The translations under genes and the position numbers were made by a program. Below the pieces are notes generated by a model. That model saw nothing but the letters and a program-made list of their open reading frames with translations, was not told the origin of the DNA and searched no databases. Shown here in pieces: positions 1-6,214 of a DNA stretch of 15,525 nt; the first letter of the stretch is position 1; each line of letters starts with the position of its first letter. Location of the stretch: the NCBI GenBank assembly GCA_945907105.1, contig CAMDSB010000029.1:1-15525 (forward strand), in the 5' to 3' direction. The stretch is from Rickettsia typhi. GTDB taxonomy: Bacteria > Pseudomonadota > Alphaproteobacteria > Rickettsiales > Rickettsiaceae.

Positions 1-8
1 ATTATACT

Positions 9-1517
9 TTAAAAATTGACCCTAGTTTGTATAGAACCAGCATGTGAATAATATTTCTTACCTAATGCTAGATCATACCCAACACTGAGATCAAAACTTT
101 GTATTTTTGATATTTTCACCGAAGTCCCAATTTTATAAAGTGTTTTGGATGGCTCACCTGCTAGGGTTTCAACAGGCACCATTCCTGTAAACAAAGTAAT
201 AGTTGTTTTATCATTTTTCCTTTTCAATGTGTGATCGATGTTAATATGTAATTCTGGTAGTAGTACAAGTGTTGATGTGTTTATAGAATAATTAATGGTC
301 ATTCCTAATAAAGCGGCTGTTTTATTTCCATTTCTTCTGTTAACTGTACGGTTAAGGCCCCCTCCAGTTTCTGTATATTTTTTTACCGTAATATCATCAT
401 GCGATACTCCAATCGATGGTATCAATTGTAAATTATTTACAAAATCATAATAATAACCTACGTCCATACGCCCTCCAGCCAAGGTCGCCTTCGTATCCCC
501 TATGGCCACATTATTGCCCAAATCATTAGTGCTTCTAAGTTTGTTGATATCAGCTTTACCGTATCTAGCTTGTCCACTAAAAAATAAATTGTTATCGAAA
601 TTGAGTAAATTATATAGAGTACCTAGGTTGCTTTCTATAGTTTCTATGTTATTAGGATGCTTTATCTTGCTATGTGCAGCAGTATAGGCTATCCCAAGAA
701 TATAATCTTCTCCTACGTCAAAACCTACCGTAAATCCCCCTTGACGATCTTTATGTTCGGGTAAAAGATTTACCTCTTTTTGCTTAGCATAAGATAAAAA
801 GCCTTTTACCCACAATCCATAAGACTTCAATAAGTCATCACCAGCAGCTATACCACTTGTTTCTCCTTTAGCTTCAGCTATATTAAATTCTAACACTCTA
901 TTATTTACTATATCGCTAATAATCTCAGTTGTGGAAAGTAAACTATCTGTGGTTAAAGTGTCTGGGGCTTGGAGAGAGCTTAAGCTAGAAAAACTTGATT
1001 GCGGATTTATCTGGTCAAATAAGGCCTGCGTTTGGCCTTGCAAAATTTTTATATATTCTTCATTTTTACTTAAATTCGATATAAGTACTTTTACGGTTTC
1101 TTGTAAAGCAGCTTGCTTTTGAGTTACATCTTGTTGAAATGCATCGAATGTAGGATCAAATGTCGCAGCGTTCCTAAGTATCTCTGTAATCATATTAAAG
1201 AGTGCAGGAGCAGGATCATTAGGGCCACCATCACTGCGAAGAGTAATATCTCCCGGAAGAGCAAATATTGATTGATAATATTTGCCTAATAGGGTGAAAC
1301 CCCCAGTGGTATTATACTTTAGTACCCCTTTGAGTAAAGGAGTTAATTGCGCTGGGTCAGTAATAGTATATTGTTGATTATGTATTGTTATATCTCCAGT
1401 ATTAAAATTCGCTGCAAAAAGTGGACTTGTTGGATCACCTAATATTAACCTAGCGTCGGCAATGCTATTTGTTGCAAACAAGAGGCTCAACAAAAATACT
1501 GTAAACATTTTCTTCAT
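9..1517 (-). CDS. Sca-like autotransporter outer-membrane protein with short passenger
   Basis: Probable type V secreted surface protein of 502 aa. Residues 1-20 form a signal peptide (KK followed by a hydrophobic run ending ...NSIA), so it should enter the Sec pathway. Residues about 21-230 are a short passenger without visible beta-helix repeats; 125-170 look helical or coiled-coil (FQQDVTQKQAALQETVKVLI). From about 232 (SYGLWVKGF) to the end is a 12-strand-type autotransporter beta-domain with alternating hydrophobic strands. It ends in phenylalanine (RVNF), as required for BAM-dependent outer-membrane insertion. The linker before the barrel (NNRVLEFNIAEAKGE...GIAAGDD) and the C-terminus resemble rickettsial Sca/OmpB proteins; that is recalled family resemblance, not a search. 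Rickettsial Sca passengers are usually much longer. The ATG lies 7 nt after a weak GAG ribosome site. Adhesin or surface-display function is inferred only. Confidence 0.85.
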   Translation of the reverse strand: MKKMFTVFLLSLLFATNSIADARLILGDPTSPLFAANFNTGDITIHNQQYTITDPAQLTPLLKGVLKYNTTGGFTLLGKYYQSIFALPGDITLRSDGGPNDPAPALFNMITEILRNAATFDPTFDAFQQDVTQKQAALQETVKVLISNLSKNEEYIKILQGQTQALFDQINPQSSFSSLSSLQAPDTLTTDSLLSTTEIISDIVNNRVLEFNIAEAKGETSGIAAGDDLLKSYGLWVKGFLSYAKQKEVNLLPEHKDRQGGFTVGFDVGEDYILGIAYTAAHSKIKHPNNIETIESNLGTLYNLLNFDNNLFFSGQARYGKADINKLRSTNDLGNNVAIGDTKATLAGGRMDVGYYYDFVNNLQLIPSIGVSHDDITVKKYTETGGGLNRTVNRRNGNKTAALLGMTINYSINTSTLVLLPELHINIDHTLKRKNDKTTITLFTGMVPVETLAGEPSKTLYKIGTSVKISKIQSFDLSVGYDLALGKKYYSHAGSIQTRVNF

Positions 1518-1577
1518 AACAATACTCTTTTTTTTTAATAATTATTCTATTATTAGCATTTCTGTACTTTAATTAGA

Positions 1578-1607
1578 TATATAAGCCAAAATATCAAGTT
1601 GTCACAA
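1578..1607 (-). promoter_or_regulatory. Candidate promoter of the autotransporter gene
   Basis: On the minus strand a -35-like TTGTGA (1602-1607) and a -10-like TATATA (1578-1583) are separated by 18 nt and lie about 60 nt upstream of the ATG. Both boxes are imperfect. The -35 overlaps an 11-bp palindrome at 1598-1608. Confidence 0.35.
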
Positions 1608-1608
1608 C
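1598..1608. repeat. 11-bp palindrome over the -35 region (GTTGTCACAAC)
   Basis: GTTGT and ACAAC are perfect inverted arms around one central base. The site overlaps the candidate -35 box of the autotransporter gene, a position that would suit a small dimeric repressor. Only one copy was noticed, so an operator role is speculative. Confidence 0.3.
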
Positions 1609-1658
1609 GAAATTATTCTAAATACAGAACTTTTTCATCTAATAGTTGTCTTTTAGTT

Positions 1659-1717
1659 CTCTTCTTAAATTTGTATCAGCACCGTCACCTTAACAAATGA
1701 GGTGATATTAAGAAGAG
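1659..1717. repeat. Nested inverted repeat next to the gshB remnant
   Basis: Outer arms CTCTTCTTAA (1659-1668) and TTAAGAAGAG (1708-1717) are perfect 10-bp complements. Inside them TCACCT (1685-1690) and AGGTGA (1700-1705) form a 6-bp stem with a 9-nt loop. Neither strand has a T-run after the outer stem, so it is not a typical intrinsic terminator. It sits where the gshB-like reading frame is lost. A small rickettsial-type palindromic insertion is one explanation and chance another. Confidence 0.4.
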
Positions 1718-1858
1718 GCACAGGGTAGTGTAGGTATGATAGATGAATATTTGATAGAAATTAATATTACCTCTCCAACTGGTCTTGTAGCAATTGAGCA
1801 GCTTTATGATCTTAATTTGGCGGGACCACTCGTAGACTATATTGAGAAAAGAATATGA
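1712..1858 (+). pseudogene. gshB: C-terminal remnant of glutathione synthetase (gshB)
   Basis: About 48 codons in one plus-strand frame end at TGA 1856-1858. The core DEYLIEINITSPTG followed by LVAIEQLYDLN matches the conserved C-terminal end of bacterial ATP-grasp glutathione synthetases, where EINVTSPTG carries metal and glutathione-binding residues. The frame is closed upstream by TAA at 1709-1711. The neighbouring frame just before it reads LRRG, which could be the residue of the preceding family segment shifted by an indel. The ATP-grasp body (normally about 310-320 aa in total) is missing, so the piece cannot be active. An ATG at 1736 could start a 40-aa peptide, but nothing indicates that it is used. 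It is most simply a gene-decay relic. The family assignment rests on recalled motifs. Confidence 0.7.
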
Positions 1859-1947
1859 AACTTAAAAAATGACTCGATCTTATAGCTCAGCTGATAACTT
1901 CATATAATTTAAACGCTGCGGTTAACATTCTTAATCAACTATTATCA

Positions 1948-1983
1948 AAGCTTCTCCTTTGTAGAACATGTAGGAGCGCGCTT
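1948..1983 (-). terminator. Weak hairpin just after glmS
   Basis: On the minus strand AAGC and CTCCT pair with AGGAG and GCTT around a 13-nt loop and a small internal bulge, 3 nt beyond the glmS stop. Only TTTG follows, not a real T-run, so termination here is doubtful. The rest of 1859-1986 holds no recognisable gene. Confidence 0.25.
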
Positions 1984-1986
1984 AAT

Positions 1987-3792
1987 TTACTCAACCGTCA
2001 CGCTTTTGGCTAGGTTACGTGGTTGATCAATATCATTTCCTTTTAGAAGGGCTGTGTAATAGGCTAATAATTGCATAGGAATAGAATAGATCATAGGAGC
2101 AATAAATTCATCGCAATCTGGTATGGATACTACCCAAGAAGATGAATCAGACACTTTACTGGCGTGGCGATGACCAACAATAGTCAGTAGTTTTCCTCCT
2201 CTAGCGCTAAGCTCTTGTAAATTGGAAAACATTTTTTCAAATAAATGGCCACTTGGCATCAGAGCAACAACCGGCATATTACTGTCGATTAAGGAGATCG
2301 GCCCGTGCTTTAATTCCCCTCCTGGATAGCCTTCTGCATGGATATAGGACAATTCTTTTAGTTTCAACGAGCCTTCCATAGCAATTGGATATAAATTTCC
2401 TCTACCAATAAATAATACACTAGGTGAGTCCTTAATCTGCATAGCTACTTTTTTTATATCTTCTGACTTAGATAAGATTTCCGTAATCAAGTTTGGTACT
2501 TTTGATAGTTCAGCTGTTAGTGTTTCAAATCTGTTTTGACTAATATTACCTTTTTTCAAGCCAATATCTAAACCAAGTGCAGCAATAACCATTAATTGCC
2601 CGAGAAAAGCCTTGGTAGAAGCAACTCCTATTTCAGGACCAACCATTATTGGCAATATATAATCTGCTATTCTGCCAATAGAACTATTCTCTGTATTCAA
2701 GATAGCTATTGTTTTCTGTCCATAAGATTGCGTTTTTCTCAAAGCTTCGAGAGTATCTAAAGTTTCTCCAGATTGCGAAATGACGATGGTGATTTCATTT
2801 TTTTTCGCCGCATTACGGCGATATCTGAATTCAGAAGCTACTTCGAGGTCAACAAATATGTTTGTCAATTCTTCAAGCCAATATTTGGCAACTAATCCTG
2901 AGTAATAAGCAGTACCACAAGCTAAAATCTTGATACTATCAATCTTATTCCAGTCAATTTTTACTTTGTCTAGTTCATTTCCTGTTAAATATTTTTTGAT
3001 GGTTTGCTCTAAAACCACGGGCTGCTGGTATATTTCTTTAAGCATGAAATGGGGAAAATCATTCTTTGTGACTTCTTCTAATATAGAGGATTTTTTCAAA
3101 GACCTCTTAACTGGATTGTTATTCTTATCAAATATCTGATACGAATCTAAACTAACCACAGCTTTATCACCATCTTCCAAATAAATTACGTTGTTAACTT
3201 TATTACCAAAAGCCACCACGTCTGAAGCAATGTAACTAGCATCTTCTGCTAGCCCTAATATTAGAGAAGTTTTTCTCGAAGTGGCAAATAGAAATTTATC
3301 ACTCTTGAACATGAAAACTACTGAGAATGACCCTTCCAATCTCCCTATAGTCTGAATAGAGGCCTCTTTTGGATCGTTATTTAATGAAATATAATAATCC
3401 AGCAAATTTGTAATTACTTCTGTATCCGTCTCTGATTTAAATTGATAGCCAAGGTTTTGCAACTCTTGCTTTAACTCCTTATAGTTTTCAATAATCCCAT
3501 TATGAACTACAGCAACTCTAGCAGTAGCATGTGGATGAGCATTTACTGCATTTGGCACACCATGAGTTGCCCATCTTGTATGACCGATTCCTATTTGACT
3601 GTTAAACTTCTCTTTGGCTAATAGGTTTTTTAGCACAGCAACTTTGCCGGCAGCTTTAACTACATGTATATTGCCACTCAGAATTAGTGCTAGTCCTGCA
3701 CTATCATACCCTCTATATTCTAGTTGCTCCAGCCCACCGACTAAGATTGGTAATATATTACTTGTAGTAATTCCAGCGATAATTCCGCACAT
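1987..3792 (-). CDS. glmS: Glutamine-fructose-6-phosphate aminotransferase (isomerizing)
   Basis: GlmS makes glucosamine-6-phosphate from fructose-6-phosphate and glutamine, the first committed step to UDP-GlcNAc, in the cytoplasm. The 601-aa length is normal. The N-terminal glutaminase (about 1-240) has catalytic Cys2 (MCGIIAG), the conserved EYRGYDSAG (25-33), GHTRWATHG (70-78) and HNGIIENY (97-104). Two SIS sugar-isomerase domains follow: ACGTAYYSG (291-299), ISQSGETLDT (338-347), GVASTKAF (389-396), EGYPGGELKHGP (487-498) and the usual C-terminal DQPRNLAKSVTVE. No key residue appears altered, so it should be active. The start is fixed by Cys2. It lies 2 bp after the glmU-like stop, with its ribosome site inside that gene, so the two are very probably co-transcribed and translationally coupled. 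Confidence 0.97.
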   Translation of the reverse strand: MCGIIAGITTSNILPILVGGLEQLEYRGYDSAGLALILSGNIHVVKAAGKVAVLKNLLAKEKFNSQIGIGHTRWATHGVPNAVNAHPHATARVAVVHNGIIENYKELKQELQNLGYQFKSETDTEVITNLLDYYISLNNDPKEASIQTIGRLEGSFSVVFMFKSDKFLFATSRKTSLILGLAEDASYIASDVVAFGNKVNNVIYLEDGDKAVVSLDSYQIFDKNNNPVKRSLKKSSILEEVTKNDFPHFMLKEIYQQPVVLEQTIKKYLTGNELDKVKIDWNKIDSIKILACGTAYYSGLVAKYWLEELTNIFVDLEVASEFRYRRNAAKKNEITIVISQSGETLDTLEALRKTQSYGQKTIAILNTENSSIGRIADYILPIMVGPEIGVASTKAFLGQLMVIAALGLDIGLKKGNISQNRFETLTAELSKVPNLITEILSKSEDIKKVAMQIKDSPSVLFIGRGNLYPIAMEGSLKLKELSYIHAEGYPGGELKHGPISLIDSNMPVVALMPSGHLFEKMFSNLQELSARGGKLLTIVGHRHASKVSDSSSWVVSIPDCDEFIAPMIYSIPMQLLAYYTALLKGNDIDQPRNLAKSVTVE

Positions 3793-3794
3793 AT

Positions 3795-4772
3795 TTATTT
3801 CCTCTTATTTGGTTTCATAATTTGCTCAGCTCTGCCTTTAGCAAAAGTGTAGTCCGGAACATCTTTGTTTATAAAAGAACCTGCGCCTATAAGCGAATTA
3901 ATTCCAATAGTTACAGGTGCAATTAAAGAACTGTTCGATCCAATGAAACTATTATCTCCAACTACTGTGACGTGTTTTTTAAAACCATCATAATTACAAG
4001 TGATAACACCTGCACCAACATTAACATTCTTACCTATTTTGGCGTCCCCTATATAAGAAAGATGAGATGCCTTAGTACCAGAAGCCAGCTTGCTGTTCTT
4101 GATCTCAACGAAATTTCCTATCTTGGCTTTTTTTCCAATCTTACTATCACCTCTTATTCTGGCAAATGGCCCTATTTCTGCGCCACTTTCTATTTCCGCT
4201 CCTTCCAAATAAGAAAATGCTCTGATACGGACATTATCATGTAGCTTAACATTTGCTCCAAAATAAACATTGGGTTCAATTATAACTCCCTGACCAAACT
4301 TAGTGTCATGAGATAAATAGGTGGTAAATGGATCTTGTAAATACACCTCCATATCAATTGCATTTTGGCGCAATATATTTTGTACTTCTTGGTTAAAAGC
4401 ATTGATATCAGCGGCATTGTCCAATAATTTAAGTTCACTATGCTCTAAATCCAAACAGGGCCATTCTTGCCTTATATTATTGTAAAATAAATTGATATCA
4501 GGAAAAAATTTATCGAGTAAGTTAATATTAACAGCTGCTATGCATGGTTTTGAGCCTAGTAGACCAACTAAAATATCCTTTTGCGCTTTTTTATTTATAA
4601 ACTCATCAATCATTTTGGTGGTCAATCCTATTAAGTCAGATCTAACCACCACCATAATATCTTCAGAAATTATTAATGGCTTTATAGCATCAAGAGCAAA
4701 TTCTTTTATCGGTCTTGACGCTACAAGGTAATTCCCATGCTCGGAATCTACAAAAAAAATTCTGTTATTCAT
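3795..4772 (-). CDS. glmU: GlmU-like glucosamine-1-phosphate acetyltransferase with degenerate N-terminal domain
   Basis: From the ATG at 4772 the protein is 325 aa, against about 450 for a full bifunctional GlmU. The C-terminal half (about 145-325) is a clear left-handed beta-helix acetyltransferase: hexapeptide repeats, GPFARIR (201-207), KASHLSYIGDA (234-244) with the expected catalytic His237, and GAGVITCNYDGFKKH (253-267). It should convert glucosamine-1-P to GlcNAc-1-P. The first 115-120 residues lack the GxGTRM...PK nucleotide-binding start of the uridylyltransferase domain. What remains (DIMVVVRSDLIGLTTKMI, 38-55, and the LLDNAADINAF linker, 117-126) aligns loosely with the middle and end of that domain, so it looks shortened and degenerate. 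An upstream in-frame extension to 4901 would run antisense to glmM and shows no family motif, so 4772 was chosen. UDP-GlcNAc pyrophosphorylase activity is doubtful. Confidence 0.88.
   Translation of the reverse strand: MNNRIFFVDSEHGNYLVASRPIKEFALDAIKPLIISEDIMVVVRSDLIGLTTKMIDEFINKKAQKDILVGLLGSKPCIAAVNINLLDKFFPDINLFYNNIRQEWPCLDLEHSELKLLDNAADINAFNQEVQNILRQNAIDMEVYLQDPFTTYLSHDTKFGQGVIIEPNVYFGANVKLHDNVRIRAFSYLEGAEIESGAEIGPFARIRGDSKIGKKAKIGNFVEIKNSKLASGTKASHLSYIGDAKIGKNVNVGAGVITCNYDGFKKHVTVVGDNSFIGSNSSLIAPVTIGINSLIGAGSFINKDVPDYTFAKGRAEQIMKPNKRK
3801..3806 (-). promoter_or_regulatory. glmS ribosome binding site inside the glmU-like gene
   Basis: Minus-strand AAGAGG lies 8 nt before the glmS ATG and forms the last sense codons of the upstream gene. 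The upstream stop and the glmS start are 2 nt apart, the classic layout for translational coupling. Confidence 0.7.
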
Positions 4773-4839
4773 AAAAACAACTATATTGTTTACCAGAAAA
4801 GATGTAGAAATAGGGTATTTTAGACAAGGTTTGTATATT
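4773..4839. promoter_or_regulatory. Divergent 67-bp control region between glmU-like gene and glmM
   Basis: Two amino-sugar transcription units start back to back here, so both promoters must lie in or beside this short AT-rich gap. TTGTTT (4786-4791) and TATTTT (4816-4821) are visible on the plus strand but are 24 nt apart, too far for a standard promoter. I cannot assign either promoter. An AGG at 4828-4830, a few bases before the glmM ATG, is the only ribosome-site-like element. Confidence 0.4.
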
Positions 4840-6207
4840 ATGCAAAGGAAATATTTCGGTACAGATGGAATAAGAGGTAGGAGCAATACAGGAACCATCA
4901 CACCTGAAATTATGATAAAATTGGCAAGAGCAACTTCCCTAGCTTGCGATTTTTTAGGAAAAAAACCAACTATTGTTATCGGAAAAGATACTCGTCTATC
5001 TGGTTATATGCTTGAATTTGCTTTAACTTCTGGGTTCATTTCAATGGGAGCTAACATAGTATTGGTTGGTCCAATACCAACGCCTGCAATATCAATGCTG
5101 GTTCAAAGTTTAAGAGCAGATTTAGGTATGATGATTTCAGCTTCCCATAATCCATATTACGATAATGGAGTTAAGTTTTTCACTTCCTCAGGTCATAAAA
5201 TCTCCTCTGAACTTGAAAATAAAATTGAACAATTAATGAAAACTGAATTATCAGAATATGTTGCAGGCTATGATGATTTAGGCAAAGCTGTTAAGCTTGA
5301 GGATGCACGCGGACGCTATATCGAACATGTAAAATATTCATTTCCTGGGAAGCTTAAATTAGATGGTATAAAAATCGTAATTGATTGTGCTAATGGTGCG
5401 GCTTGGGATATTGCTCCAAAAGTATTTCATGAACTAAAAGCAGAGGTTATTTCATGTGGTATAAGTCCGAATGGTTTTAACATCAATCAAGAATGCGGCG
5501 TTATGGATCCGCAAGTTGTAGCCAGCGAAGTTCTAAAACACAAAGCAGATTTAGGAATTGCCTTAGATGGTGATGCCGATAGAGTGCTCATTGTTGATGA
5601 AAATGGTAAGGTTATAAATGGAGATCAAGTTATAGCGGCATTAGCTGATTATTCTTTGCAATCAGGCACTTTAAAAAATAATTTTGTGGTTACGACTATT
5701 CTATCAAATATGGGTCTAGGGTTGTATTTGAAAACTATTGGCCTAGATTTAATCCGTACGAATGTTGGTGATAAGTATGTCGTAGAAAAAATGACCGAAC
5801 TCGGTTGCAATTTAGGTGGAGAGCCATCGGGTCATATCATTACTGGACCCAACCAAGCCACGGGCGATGGTATAAAAGCAGCTCTTGGTGTTCTTGCAAT
5901 GTACAAGGAAGCAAAAAATATTCCTATCAGCCATTTGCTTAATAAATTTACGCCAGTCCCGCAATACACTCGTAATATTAAATACGATCACAATCATTTT
6001 AGTCAATTTACAGCGTCTGGCGATGAAAAAATTAAGACTCTAGCGAGATCTTATCAGGAGCGCTACAAAGATGATGCTAGGATCATAATAAGACCTTCTG
6101 GCACTGAACCGATCATAAGATTAATGATCGAAAGTAAAAATGAAGCTCTGGCCCAGCGGTTACTGAAGGAGATCGAGCGGGAGGTAGAGAAAGTGAGTTC
6201 TTTTTGA
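4840..6207 (+). CDS. glmM: Phosphoglucosamine mutase
   Basis: GlmM interconverts glucosamine-6-P and glucosamine-1-P, the step between GlmS and GlmU. From the ATG at 4840 the protein is 455 aa, normal for the family. It begins MQRKYFGTDGIRG, the standard N-terminus. A start at 4786 would add 18 residues (MFTRKDVEIG...) absent from the family and was rejected. All four alpha-D-phosphohexomutase motifs are intact: phosphoserine loop MMISASHNP with Ser102, metal loop DGDADR (243-248), sugar loop GEPSGH (327-332) and phosphate loop RPSGTEPIIRL (418-428). It should therefore be active. It stands alone on the plus strand, divergent from glmU-glmS, and its stop is only 7 bp from the stop of the convergent acyltransferase gene, leaving no room for a terminator. 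Confidence 0.97.
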   Translation: MQRKYFGTDGIRGRSNTGTITPEIMIKLARATSLACDFLGKKPTIVIGKDTRLSGYMLEFALTSGFISMGANIVLVGPIPTPAISMLVQSLRADLGMMISASHNPYYDNGVKFFTSSGHKISSELENKIEQLMKTELSEYVAGYDDLGKAVKLEDARGRYIEHVKYSFPGKLKLDGIKIVIDCANGAAWDIAPKVFHELKAEVISCGISPNGFNINQECGVMDPQVVASEVLKHKADLGIALDGDADRVLIVDENGKVINGDQVIAALADYSLQSGTLKNNFVVTTILSNMGLGLYLKTIGLDLIRTNVGDKYVVEKMTELGCNLGGEPSGHIITGPNQATGDGIKAALGVLAMYKEAKNIPISHLLNKFTPVPQYTRNIKYDHNHFSQFTASGDEKIKTLARSYQERYKDDARIIIRPSGTEPIIRLMIESKNEALAQRLLKEIEREVEKVSSF

Positions 6208-6214
6208 GTCAATC

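Noticed and set aside
1881..1898. Resembles the D-arm of a tRNA (TAGCTCAGCTG)
   Set aside because: No matching acceptor, anticodon or T arm can be formed nearby; chance similarity or at most a fragment.
4786..4839. Earlier glmM start adding 18 residues
   Set aside because: The family begins at MxRKYFGTDGIRG; the added residues overlap the divergent promoter region.
4773..4901. N-terminal extension of the GlmU-like protein by 43 residues
   Set aside because: It is antisense to the glmM start, carries no nucleotidyltransferase motif and would not restore the missing active site.
5812..6006. Minus-strand open frame inside glmM, and similar short open frames inside other genes
   Set aside because: They overlap well-supported genes, show no family motif and look like shadows of AT-rich coding sequence.
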